Origin: an aff. Roholtiella sp. LEGE 12411
GTDB lineage: Bacteria; Cyanobacteriota; Cyanobacteriia; Cyanobacteriales; Nostocaceae
Assembly: GCF_015206995.1 (NCBI RefSeq)
Contig: NZ_JADEXR010000019.1
Location: forward strand, 1 to 63,219
DNA length: 63,219 nucleotides
Direction: 5' to 3'
Part shown: in pieces, positions 45,108 to 53,727 of the stretch
How the letters are laid out: each line of letters opens with the position of its first letter
How positions within the stretch are numbered: the first letter of the stretch is position 1
Program-made: the position numbers and the translations under genes
The notes under the pieces: model-generated
What the model was told of the DNA's origin: nothing
Seen by the model: the letters and a program-made list of their open reading frames with translations, nothing else
Database searches by the model: none

Positions 45108-45900
45108 TCTTTGTCCTCAAAATGCAAATATTAAAATTCTGCTTAATCAAAGTTAATCTATTTTTAGTTGCCCGTAAATGTTAATATAAATATACTTACT
45201 AAAAACCATGAAGTTTTTGACGAAATTGGTGCAACTTGAAAAACAAACTTACATAACAATTTTATTTAAATTAATTTTTTACAAAATCATCTTTATTTGT
45301 TTATTTTTTAGATATTTCACGACCACTTAAAAATCATAATTATTATCTGAGCAAGGTTGCTTTTAATAGACTATTAAAATGTGACCGACCAATGATTAGG
45401 ACAAGATGGGCGAAGATATTAAATTTATCCCAACAAGGTAATTAAAATACTTTCACTAATAAATTATTTAGGATTTATTGCCTGCATCTAGCTTTCCAAA
45501 TATCCAGAAAATTTAAATTAGTGATTATTTATAAATTAAAGTTATTTACAGTAAATTTACGTTTATTATATAGACAATAATTTTACCTTCCATGCATAAG
45601 AATGATACACCCTTTGTATTGTATCCTTAGCGTTATGTTACCCTTGCTTAATCCAAAACTAACGTTGTCTGTTTGCAAAATATAAAGCAATACAGATAAT
45701 ATCAGTGCTGAGTAGAACATTCAGCACCAGTGGATAGGAATTATTGGAGACTGCATTGCCTGGTTAAGGCTGAGGGTGAAAAATTTTGCCCTAAAATTGT
45801 TTATTGGAGGCGAAATTAGGGAATGCTTAAAAATAGCAATTGATAACTCAAAATATAGTGGTTATATCAATTACAGTATCGAGCAATTATCAAGGTAGCA
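45108..45900. other. long AT-rich intergenic region
   Basis: About 790 bp between divergent genes (aminotransferase leftward, histidine-kinase-like gene rightward), with no supported open frame. It probably holds both promoters and long leaders; no specific operator was recognised. Confidence 0.45.
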
Positions 45901-47460
45901 GTGGCAATGGTAGAGCCTGAAAACAAATTATTTGCCCTAAAGGATGGTTGGACTTCTCAAGAAACAAGAGAACAACAACGCCTCAAAGCTTTGTCTGAAT
46001 TAGGTTTGCGGCAACCAGAAACAATTCCGGTCTTTGAAGAAGCCACTCAAACTGCTGCTCACTTTTTGGAAACCCCAATTTCAATTTTGGGATTTGTAGA
46101 TCAAGGACGGCATTGGTTCAAATCAGCGGTAGGCTTATCCAGGCTGGGATTAATGAATCATTTGGCACAAAACCGTCAACTTTTACGCCAGGAATCTTTT
46201 TGCACACAGGTAGTAGAGAGTTATCAAATATTTGTAATTAATGATACTCATAAGCTTACAGATTCAGTACTTGCTAGCAGTAAATTGGTGCAAGATTATG
46301 GCATTCGTGCTTATTTAGGAGCGCCACTGATTGATGCTTCGGGAAATTGTTTAGGTGCATTAGCAGTAATGGATTTAGTGCCGCGTAACTTTACAATTCG
46401 AGACATTGAGTTTTTACAAATCATCGCTCGTTGGAGCATGAGTGAATTTGAGCGCAACCGACTGCTGCAAGGAAAACTAGAAACAAGCCCTTCCAAGAGT
46501 GCTCCTATACTGTCATATAATGACGATCATACTGCTGACCTCAGAATCACCCCACCCACTTTAGACCAAGACTCTGTTTCTACTAAGCAACTGAAACTAG
46601 AACTTTTGCAGCAGCTAACTCAGGAGTTGCGTACACCTTTAACATCTGTGCTAGGCATGGCTAGTGTTCTGGGACGTGAGATTTACGGGCCTTTGACAAC
46701 TAAGCAGAGAGAATATGTAGAGATTATCCAACATAGTGGTCGGTACTTGCTTTCGTTAGTAAACGAAATTACCGAACTTGGTACTCTAGAGCAAAACTCA
46801 GATGTACTGAATCTAGCTCCTGTGGATATTGAAATGCTGTGTCAACAAGCTATCAATACTCTAGAAGAAGTGGCTAACCGTCGCGACCAAGATATTCGCC
46901 TATCTATAGAACCGGGACGTAATCGCATTTGTCCTTTGGATAAAGACAAGGTGCGGCAAATTCTCTATCACCTGGTTTTTAGCGTGATTCAACTTTCTGC
47001 TACAGGTAGTATTGTTCGTATTCATGTCTCTTACAAGGAAGATACGCTTCACATTACTATCTGGGTTTCGCATCCCTGGCTGGGAGACGGTATGACTGAA
47101 GTCGATCCCTATTTTCGCTTTAATCCCTTGTCGAGACTGGATCTCTCTGGTGAAACAGTAACTTATAATACTCATCTAGAAAGTCAAGATCAACCAGATA
47201 TCTTACCAGCAGCAGTGGACAAGTCAAAAGATTTGAGTGATTCTCACTCAAGTATCTTTGCTGTTACTTCAGCCATAGATTTAACTAAACCACATGGAAG
47301 TCTGTCCCGTGAAAGCTTAGGTCTGTTGCTTAGCTGTCAGCTAGCAGAACTGCATGGCGGACAAATTTCCATTCAAGGTTCACCAGAATCAGGATATCGT
47401 TACGTACTTTCTTTGCCATTACAACTAGCTGCTGCCTCAGAAGCAATTAATGATGTCTGA
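45901..47460 (+). CDS. GAF domain histidine-kinase-like protein, catalytically degenerate
   Basis: A 519-residue soluble protein. A GAF domain (about 50-185: ETPISILGFVDQGRHWFKS, AYLGAPLIDASGNCLGALAV) is followed by a HisKA-like dimer domain near 230-295 and an ATPase-like domain to the end. In HisKA the expected SHELRTPL reads TQELRTPLTS, so the phospho-accepting His is replaced by Gln. The ATP-binding N box and G1 box are also degenerate (YHLVFSVIQL, WVSHPWLGDG). It is probably a sensor scaffold and not an active kinase. The GTG at 45901 (AAGG at 45891) or the ATG at 45907 may be the start. The rightward neighbour is the IctB-like gene. Confidence 0.8.
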   Translation: MAMVEPENKLFALKDGWTSQETREQQRLKALSELGLRQPETIPVFEEATQTAAHFLETPISILGFVDQGRHWFKSAVGLSRLGLMNHLAQNRQLLRQESFCTQVVESYQIFVINDTHKLTDSVLASSKLVQDYGIRAYLGAPLIDASGNCLGALAVMDLVPRNFTIRDIEFLQIIARWSMSEFERNRLLQGKLETSPSKSAPILSYNDDHTADLRITPPTLDQDSVSTKQLKLELLQQLTQELRTPLTSVLGMASVLGREIYGPLTTKQREYVEIIQHSGRYLLSLVNEITELGTLEQNSDVLNLAPVDIEMLCQQAINTLEEVANRRDQDIRLSIEPGRNRICPLDKDKVRQILYHLVFSVIQLSATGSIVRIHVSYKEDTLHITIWVSHPWLGDGMTEVDPYFRFNPLSRLDLSGETVTYNTHLESQDQPDILPAAVDKSKDLSDSHSSIFAVTSAIDLTKPHGSLSRESLGLLLSCQLAELHGGQISIQGSPESGYRYVLSLPLQLAAASEAINDV

Positions 47461-47657
47461 TGACCAACCCTATAGATGTCTTCAATTAGTAATGCCTGTA
47501 ATGCTTTGAAACTATAGGTAATAGCTGAGGGCTACTAACAAGAGCGCCCATCAAAAATTACCAACTTGCAATCTACATTATTACCTTTTTATAGCTACCC
47601 GCATTATGATTAAGTCCAAGTTCTGTGGCGACATGCTAATTGATCACATCGTTTTTT

Positions 47658-49067
47658 ATGAATTTAGTCTGGCAACGATTTACCTTATCATCTTTACCAA
47701 TTAAAGAATATCTTGCTACCAGTTACCTACACCGTTCCCTAGTAGGACTGTTGCGTTCCTGGCGGCAAACTAGCGTCTTGATACAGTGGGGAGAAACAAT
47801 TGCAGCTGCCTTACTCAGCCTAATATACGCTCTTGCACCTTTTGTTTCAAGCACTTTAGTGGGTTTGTTACTGGTTGCTTGTGTCGGATTTTGGCTTTTA
47901 TTGACTTTATCTGATGAGGGAACAGCAGCAAATACTACGTCAGTTACGCCCATTCATCTACTGGTATTACTCTACTGGGTAATTGCCGTAGTAGCAACAG
48001 CTTTATCACCAGTGAAAAAGGCGGCACTTAGCGATTTAGCAACTTTGACGCTGTATTTAATGCTATTTGCTCTTTGTGCTAGGGTACTAAGGCTGCCTCG
48101 CCTGCGGTCTTGGCTGATTATCCTTTACTTACATGTATCGCTTATAGTCAGCGTATATGGACTACGGCAATGGTTTTTTGGAGCTACAGCACTAGCAACT
48201 TGGGTTGACCCAGAATCTCCTCTGTCTAAGACTACAAGAGTCTACAGTTATTTGGGAAATCCCAACTTATTAGCTGGATACCTGCTGCCAGCGGTAGTTT
48301 TTAGCTTAGTAGCGGTTTTTGCATGGCAAAGCTGGATTAAAAAAGCTTTAGCATTAACCATGCTGATTGTCAATACTGCCTGCCTGGTTCTGACTTTTAG
48401 TCGTGGCGGCTGGATTGGACTAGTGGCAGCAGTTTTAACTGTGATGGCATTGCTAGTTTATTGGATAAGTATAGAAATGCCTCCTTTCTGGCGTACTTGG
48501 TCGCTGCCAATCGTTTTGGGAGGTTTGATTGGGGTATTGGTGTTGGCGGTGATCTTTGTAGAGCCAGTACGCCTGCGAGTATTCAGCATTTTTGCCGATC
48601 GCAAAGATAGCAGTAATAATTTTCGTAGGAACGTATGGGATGCTGTTTTTGAAATGATTCGCGATCGCCCGATTATCGGTATTGGCCCTGGACACAACTC
48701 TTTTAACAAGATTTATCCCCTTTACCAACGTCCTCGTTATACTGCTTTGAGTGCCTACTCGATTTTGTTAGAGGTAGCTGTAGAAACTGGCTTCATTGGT
48801 TTAGCCTGCTTTCTCTGGTTAATAATTGTTACCTTGAATACAGGATTGATGCAAATAAGACGATTGCGACAATTAAGAAGTGCCGAGGGATTTTGGTTGA
48901 TTGGGGCGATCGCTACTTTGCTGGGTATGCTAACTCATGGAACGGTAGATACTATCTGGTTTCGTCCTGAAGTTAATACCCTTTGGTGGCTAATGGTTGC
49001 TTTAATTGCTAGCTACTGGACACCTTCCGCTCAAAACCAAACTCAAGAACTAAATTCACCTACCTGA
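47658..49067 (+). CDS. IctB family / O-antigen ligase-like membrane protein
   Basis: A 469-residue polytopic membrane protein with about 11 hydrophobic segments. It contains the Wzy/WaaL-type motif YLGNPNLLAGYL near 195 and a long periplasmic loop with FRRNVWDAVFEMIRDRPIIG and GPGHNSFNKIYP. The closest named relatives in cyanobacteria are IctB proteins, once proposed as bicarbonate transporters but built like O-antigen ligases. The ATG at 47658 is used because the IctB N-terminus (MNLVWQRFTLSSLP) starts there. Given the polysaccharide genes nearby, a polymerase or ligase role is as likely as carbon transport. Confidence 0.8.
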   Translation: MNLVWQRFTLSSLPIKEYLATSYLHRSLVGLLRSWRQTSVLIQWGETIAAALLSLIYALAPFVSSTLVGLLLVACVGFWLLLTLSDEGTAANTTSVTPIHLLVLLYWVIAVVATALSPVKKAALSDLATLTLYLMLFALCARVLRLPRLRSWLIILYLHVSLIVSVYGLRQWFFGATALATWVDPESPLSKTTRVYSYLGNPNLLAGYLLPAVVFSLVAVFAWQSWIKKALALTMLIVNTACLVLTFSRGGWIGLVAAVLTVMALLVYWISIEMPPFWRTWSLPIVLGGLIGVLVLAVIFVEPVRLRVFSIFADRKDSSNNFRRNVWDAVFEMIRDRPIIGIGPGHNSFNKIYPLYQRPRYTALSAYSILLEVAVETGFIGLACFLWLIIVTLNTGLMQIRRLRQLRSAEGFWLIGAIATLLGMLTHGTVDTIWFRPEVNTLWWLMVALIASYWTPSAQNQTQELNSPT

Positions 49068-49084
49068 GAAGTAGCAGTAAACTA

Positions 49085-49130
49085 AAAACAGTCAACAGTC
49101 AGTATAAAACAACTGATTGTTGACTGTTTT
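49085..49130. terminator. bidirectional hairpin terminator between convergent genes
   Basis: AAAACAGTCAACA (49085-49097) pairs perfectly with TGTTGACTGTTTT (49118-49130), with further pairing inside. It separates the rightward IctB-like gene from the leftward WGxxGxxG gene. Confidence 0.8.
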
Positions 49131-49145
49131 GGAAGTTTTAATTGT

Positions 49146-49424
49146 CTAGTCCCTGTAGGTGGTAGCCCCGGGGGTATTAGGGTCACGATAACGGGTTGGT
49201 TCGTCATTACGCTTTCTACCTGCTAAACCAGCTAAACCTAACAGACCAATTAATCCTAACCAACCCCAATCAAAATCATTGCGCTCATAAGTTGTTGTCC
49301 TGGGAGCTGTATTGACTCCAGGATCAGTAGTTGTCTGGGCCTGTGCAGGTAGAGTTAAGGGCATAATTCCCATACTCAAGGTGAGCACGCCCGCGCCAAC
49401 AGCTTTGGTGAAATTGCGTTTCAT
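49146..49424 (-). CDS. WGxxGxxG family small secreted/membrane protein
   Basis: A 92-residue protein with a signal peptide (AVGAGVLTLSMGIMPLTLPA, cleavage near AQA) and a short Thr-rich region. Then comes the family motif DWGWLGLIGLLGLAGLAGRK, a Gly-rich hydrophobic helix ending in basic residues. Such tails look like C-terminal anchoring or sorting signals. Here a 20-residue polar extension (NDEPTRYRDPNTPGATTYRD) follows the basic stop, so the helix is not strictly C-terminal. Its sorting partner, if any, is not known. Confidence 0.8.
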   Translation of the reverse strand: MKRNFTKAVGAGVLTLSMGIMPLTLPAQAQTTTDPGVNTAPRTTTYERNDFDWGWLGLIGLLGLAGLAGRKRNDEPTRYRDPNTPGATTYRD

Positions 49425-49605
49425 CGTGAAAGTCCCTCATGCCATCCGAAGTTATTCACAACTGTATCGAGTTTAAAATTTAATAAAATCAATCTGGAGC
49501 TATAAACTGGGCATTTTGTCAACTCACGCTGAGGACATACAACATGCTTTCTACTGCAATCCGTTTCTCACCCTAATGTAGAGTGTAGTATGGCAACACT
49601 GACAG

Positions 49606-50073
49606 TTAATAGTTTTTCATCGCCCTTTGAATATCGCGCTGATCTTGGCGTCGTTTTAGGTCTTCTCGTTTGTCGTAGAGCTTTTTACCTTTGCCAAGAG
49701 CTATACTGATTTTCACCCAGCCTCTTTTGAGATACATTTTCAAAGGCACTAAGGTTAAACCTTGCTGTTCGACTTTGCCAATTAGCTTGCGGAGTTCTTG
49801 GCGATGTAACAGCAGCTTGCGTGTACGCCGCGGTTCATGATTAAAATATTGACCACTGGCAGTGTAAGGGGAGATATGCACGTTGATCAACCATGCTTCG
49901 CCGTTGCGAAGTAAAGCATAGCCATCTTGAAGATTGACTCTACCCGCACGAATTGACTTGACTTCGGTTCCTGTCAACTGAATTCCAGCTTCGTAAGTTT
50001 CCAGGATTTCATATAAATAACGGGCTTGACGGTTGTCACTAATAACTTTGTAACCTTCGCTCTTTTCACTCAT
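49606..50073 (-). CDS. smpB: SsrA-binding protein SmpB
   Basis: A 155-residue protein that brings tmRNA to stalled ribosomes. The OB-fold motifs are all present: YEILETYEAGIQLTGTEVKS, VNLQDGYALLRNGEAWLINV and HEPRRTRKLLLHRQEL. The C-terminal tail KKLYDKREDLKRRQDQRDIQ is the basic part that enters the mRNA path. It starts with ATG at 50073 and stands alone on its strand. Confidence 0.95.
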   Translation of the reverse strand: MSEKSEGYKVISDNRQARYLYEILETYEAGIQLTGTEVKSIRAGRVNLQDGYALLRNGEAWLINVHISPYTASGQYFNHEPRRTRKLLLHRQELRKLIGKVEQQGLTLVPLKMYLKRGWVKISIALGKGKKLYDKREDLKRRQDQRDIQRAMKNY

Positions 50074-50647
50074 TGATCATTTTGGATGCGTTAAATGTAC
50101 CGAAAAAATTGTTTGGATTAACTTTGTGAATTTTTGGGGGGATATTAAACCACTATAAATGCTGATCTGTATATCACTAATTTAGCTTTTCTAAGTTGCC
50201 ATTGAAAGTTTTTCAATAACTTCAAGTTGCTTGGAGTGTGTAAATATAATCATTATGTTTGTCAATTAGGTGTTGTCAAAAATGAGTAAACACTACTGAT
50301 GGCTATAGATTTATTTATTTTTAATTACTGAAATTCCAGAAAATTATTGTTTAAGTCAATATTAATTTACATTATGGTGAGTATTTACTCTAATTTTTCG
50401 ATAAGTTGTTACGAATTATAAAGCTCTTGATTTCTCCTAAGCGTATAAAGCTGAAGTTAGGTTACACTTCGTTAGCGCCTCTTAAATGATTTAAGATTTT
50501 CTTTATAAATTAGCCCTAAGGCAGTTATTAGCTGGTAATCCTGTCATAGTATGAAACATAAGAACACTAATATTGTTGCCTGTGTTCATTGATAGTGCTC
50601 ATAGAAGCAAATTTCTTACTAAAAAAAATGCTAGGGGTCTACTGTCC
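50074..50647. other. AT-rich intergenic region without a recognised gene
   Basis: 575 bp between the divergent smpB and response regulator genes, with no supported frame or RNA gene. It probably carries both promoters. Confidence 0.45.
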
Positions 50648-51331
50648 ATGCCCTTGACGATCCTTGTAGTGGATGACGACCTGGGCACTCGTCTGTCTAT
50701 TAGCGATTATCTTGAACTGTCTGGCTACTCGGTGATCACGGCTAATGACGGTCAAGAGGCTTTGGCGATGGTGGACGAGTACCATCCTGATTTGATTGTC
50801 ACGGATATCGTCATGCCACGGATGAACGGTTATGAACTGGTACGGCAGGTGCGTCAAAAACCAGCGTTCCGTTTATTGCCTGTAATTTTGTTAACAGCAC
50901 GAACCAAAACCCAAGAAAGAATTTTGGGCTATCAGTCAGGGTGTGATTTATATTTACCCAAGCCTTTTGAACTAGAAGAGTTAGCAGCAGCAATTCGCAA
51001 TCTTTTGGAGCGATCGCAAATCATTCAATCGGAGTACCGCTTTTCTCATAAGGAAAAGTTGGGCATTTCCGCTTCCACAAAAGCAGTAGACGCCCATAAT
51101 TCTCTGTTCACTCAGATTCAACCATCTCAGATGTTCTCAGACCTAACTCATAGAGAACAGGAAGTCCTTGAGCTATTGACTCATGGTCTTTCTAATGCCG
51201 AAATGGGTCATCAGTTACACCTTAGTCCTCGAACAGTGGAAAAGTATGTCAGCAGTTTATTGAGAAAAACTTCAACCAGCAACAGAGCAGAGTTGGTGCG
51301 TTTTGCGATTAAGCATGGTTTAGTAGAATAA
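50648..51331 (+). CDS. LuxR/NarL-type response regulator
   Basis: A 227-residue two-component regulator. The receiver (about 3-120) has acidic VVDDDLG, phospho-acceptor Asp in LIVTDIVMP near 53 and conserved Lys in YLPKPFE near 104. A linker with low conservation leads to a LuxR-type HTH (LTHREQEVLELLTHGLSNAE, then LSPRTVEKYVSSLLRKT). The ATG at 50648 begins the receiver. No histidine kinase is adjacent, so it is an orphan regulator. Targets are unknown. Confidence 0.9.
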   Translation: MPLTILVVDDDLGTRLSISDYLELSGYSVITANDGQEALAMVDEYHPDLIVTDIVMPRMNGYELVRQVRQKPAFRLLPVILLTARTKTQERILGYQSGCDLYLPKPFELEELAAAIRNLLERSQIIQSEYRFSHKEKLGISASTKAVDAHNSLFTQIQPSQMFSDLTHREQEVLELLTHGLSNAEMGHQLHLSPRTVEKYVSSLLRKTSTSNRAELVRFAIKHGLVE

Positions 51332-51351
51332 AAATAGAAGTTAAAAGACGC

Positions 51352-51406
51352 GATTATACTCTTACGCTTAGGCGCTCAGAGAGCGCCTAAGCGTCTGTAC
51401 AGGAGT
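51352..51406. repeat. dispersed repeat with perfect hairpin
   Basis: GATTATACTCTTACG on the left, GCGTCTGTACAGGAGT on the right and a perfect 14-bp inverted repeat between them (ACGCTTAGGCGCTC at 51364-51377, complement at 51381-51394, loop AGA). It follows the response regulator gene closely and may end its transcript. A degenerate relative is at 40086-40136. Confidence 0.75.
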
Positions 51407-51465
51407 TAGAAATGTTAAAGTCCTCACTCCAATAATTACAATCTTCAACCTCCAAACTCTCTACG

Positions 51466-51951
51466 TTATGGTATTGATTGCTGGGTAGTAACGTATGTGA
51501 GCAAACCTTCACAAGCATCAACAAGTAAATCTATCACTTGATTAAATCCTTCTAAACCACCGTAATAAGGATCTGGAACTTCCTTGAGGGTGTGTCGAGA
51601 GCAAAAATCGCACATTAAACGCACTTTGTGATGATACTGTCCAGTTTGATCAAGAGAAAGGATGTCCTGATAATTCTCTCGATCCATAGCCAAAATTAAA
51701 TCAAAATCTTGAAAGTCCGACTTTTTAAACTGGCGTGCTCGACCACGTAATTTAATTAAAAGCTTTTTAGCAGCCGCAGCACTCATGCGTTGATCAGGTG
51801 GGCTACCAATATGGTAGCTAGATGTACCAGCTGAGTCGCAAAAGATGCGATCGCTCAAGCCAGCCTGCTCAATTAAATGATTCATAATATTTTCTGCCGA
51901 TGGGGATCGGCAGATGTTACCTAAGCAGACAAACAGCAGCTTATAAGGCAT
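51466..51951 (-). CDS. low molecular weight protein tyrosine phosphatase
   Basis: A 161-residue cysteine phosphatase. The P-loop C-x5-R is at residues 9-15 (CLGNICRSPSAE), and the general-acid Asp lies in VPDPYYGG near 127. In other bacteria such enzymes work opposite BY-kinases in capsule production. The Wzc-like gene lies 11 kb away, so a link is possible but unproven. It is preceded by ybaB, with a repeat tract between them. Confidence 0.93.
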   Translation of the reverse strand: MPYKLLFVCLGNICRSPSAENIMNHLIEQAGLSDRIFCDSAGTSSYHIGSPPDQRMSAAAAKKLLIKLRGRARQFKKSDFQDFDLILAMDRENYQDILSLDQTGQYHHKVRLMCDFCSRHTLKEVPDPYYGGLEGFNQVIDLLVDACEGLLTYVTTQQSIP

Positions 51952-51971
51952 AAATATTTGATTGTCCGTAA

Positions 51972-52043
51972 GGATTCAGTCATTTGTCATTTGTCATTTG
52001 TCCATAGTTATTGACCAAGGACTAATGACTAATGACTAACAAC
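51972..52043. repeat. heptamer tandem repeats forming an inverted pair
   Basis: CATTTGTCATTTGTCATTTG on the left and GACTAATGACTAATGACTAA on the right are near complements separated by about 20 bp, so the transcript could fold into a long imperfect hairpin between ybaB and the phosphatase gene. Confidence 0.75.
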
Positions 52044-52390
52044 TAAAATCCAGGAAGTTCCAGTCCACTTGTCAAATCTTCCATACGTTCCCTCATTGTT
52101 GCTGTGGATTTGTTGTAGGCGTCTTTCATTGCCACTGCCACAAGATCAGAAAGTACCTCTGCACCTTCTCCTAAAGCATCTGGGGAAATTTCCACTCGCT
52201 TGGGTTCTTGGTTGCCACTGACAATTACTTTAACTAAACCACCGCCAGATTCTCCTTGAATCTCCATTTGCTCCAATTCTTCTTGGAGTCGCTTTGCACC
52301 TTCTTGAACTTGTTGTGCTTTTTTAAAAGCTTCGGCTAATTCTTTCATTTTTCCTAAGCCAAAGCCGAATCCCTGTCCTTTTCCTGTCAT
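52043..52390 (-). CDS. YbaB/EbfC family nucleoid-associated protein
   Basis: A 115-residue DNA-binding protein with the EbfC layout: an N-terminal helical part ([20 protein letters not shown]) and a central strand region ([20 protein letters not shown]), ending in a helix with LEDLTSG-like sequence. Proteins of this family bind DNA as dimers and affect nucleoid structure. It lies downstream of murB on the same strand, as is common in cyanobacteria. Confidence 0.92.
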   Translation of the reverse strand: MTGKGQGFGFGLGKMKELAEAFKKAQQVQEGAKRLQEELEQMEIQGESGGGLVKVIVSGNQEPKRVEISPDALGEGAEVLSDLVAVAMKDAYNKSTATMRERMEDLTSGLELPGF

Positions 52391-52478
52391 AATTGATTGT
52401 CCGCGTGTGCGTTGAATAACAAATCAAATTCAATTATAGATGGGGTGGGCAATTTGCCTCTTTTTTTACCAATAATTA

Positions 52479-52585
52479 ATGCTGGGCAGGGGGCATGGAG
52501 CATGGGGCATTGGGCATGAAGCAGGAGAGTAAGGGAGGACAGGAGAAGTTGCAGTCAGTTTTTTCTTCCTCTGCCCTTTTGCTTG
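52479..52585. repeat. G-rich tandem repeat and dispersed-repeat region before ybaB
   Basis: GGGCAGGGGGCATGGAGCAT-type repeats followed by a block (GAAGTTGCAGTCAGTTTTTT, CTTCCTCTGCCCTTTTGC) that recurs almost unchanged at 60465-60502. It fills part of the gap between murB and ybaB. Confidence 0.65.
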
Positions 52586-52626
52586 TTCAGTTTCCATACC
52601 CTTAATTGCAAATTTCAACAAGCACT

Positions 52627-53613
52627 TTAAAACTCTCCGATCATTTTGACTTCTGGTTCTAACCAAATAGACCAACGTTCTTGAACCTGTTGTTGGATAT
52701 GCCGAATGAGACAGAAGATATCACTAGCCTTTGCTCCACCACGATTGACGATAAAATTGGCGTGAAGTTGTGCTACTTGTGCTCCACCAATTTGGTAACC
52801 TTTTAAACCAGTTTGTTCGATTAACCATCCAGCAGTGTAAGGTTTGGGATTGCGGAACACACTGCCACAACTGGGGAAGTTGTAGGGCTGGGTGTTCAGC
52901 CGATGCTTTTTGTGCTGCTTGGTAAGCGCTACAACTTGTGCTGGATCAGCACCTGGCTCAAGCTGGAGGGTGGCTTGAGTGACTATGCGATCGCCGCCTT
53001 GTAGTAATGAAGTTCGGTAGCTATAACCTAGCTGTTTAGGTGTAAAAGTTCCCACTGTACCATCAGGTGAAAGTACCTGGGCGCTAACTAACATATCTGC
53101 GATACAGCTCTTATGTGCTCCTGCATTCATTACGACAGCGCCCCCGACAGTTCCAGGGATACCAACAGCCCACTCCAATCCCTGCCACCCTAGTTCTGCT
53201 ACCTGCCATGCCAAGCTGGGAATTGATTCTCCAGAGGCAACGGTTAATTGGCCTGTCTCGGAGTCGAAGTAGCTGTGGCGCAGATGGCGAGTAACAATGA
53301 CTAAGCCTGGTATACCGCGATCGCTCACTAATAAGTTAGAACCTGCTCCCAGTATTGTTACTATTAAATCATGTTCTTTTGCGTAGTTAAGACTTGCCTG
53401 TAACGCTTCTAAGTTTCGGGGAGCAACGTACCATTGGGCTGCTCCCCCAACTCTATAGGAAGTAAACGCTGACAAGGAAGCCTGAGACTTAATCGCACAA
53501 TCAGTACCAGGTAAATAAATTACCTCACTCTTGATTGAATTAGCTGTTTCTTGTTTCTTTGTATTCAAAGCAGAAGCTATGCAGACGTTTCCAACTGCCT
53601 GGGAAATGGTCAT
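52627..53613 (-). CDS. murB: UDP-N-acetylmuramate dehydrogenase
   Basis: Reduces UDP-GlcNAc-enolpyruvate to UDP-MurNAc, an early cytosolic step of peptidoglycan synthesis. The 328-residue flavoprotein has the FAD-binding motif [40 protein letters not shown] (type I signature Tyr) and [10 protein letters not shown] with the catalytic Ser. It ends with LEPEVKMIG. It lies directly downstream of murC and probably shares its transcript. Confidence 0.95.
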   Translation of the reverse strand: MTISQAVGNVCIASALNTKKQETANSIKSEVIYLPGTDCAIKSQASLSAFTSYRVGGAAQWYVAPRNLEALQASLNYAKEHDLIVTILGAGSNLLVSDRGIPGLVIVTRHLRHSYFDSETGQLTVASGESIPSLAWQVAELGWQGLEWAVGIPGTVGGAVVMNAGAHKSCIADMLVSAQVLSPDGTVGTFTPKQLGYSYRTSLLQGGDRIVTQATLQLEPGADPAQVVALTKQHKKHRLNTQPYNFPSCGSVFRNPKPYTAGWLIEQTGLKGYQIGGAQVAQLHANFIVNRGGAKASDIFCLIRHIQQQVQERWSIWLEPEVKMIGEF

Positions 53614-53727
53614 CTTTAGTTTAATAGGTAAAATTTTTACATTTTTTACCGTAATAATACGGCAATAGCATAAACCAATGGAACCGTTGGTAGACGGGTG
53701 CTTTGCTCAGAAATTAGACCTCGCAAC

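Noticed and set aside
45108-45900. Possible RNA gene in the long spacer
   Set aside because: No tRNA-like T-loop, terminator or stable fold could be recognised by eye.
52466-52675. 69-codon leftward frame overlapping the murB end
   Set aside because: It overlaps murB and is made largely of dispersed repeat sequence (PYSPASCPMPHAPCPLP).
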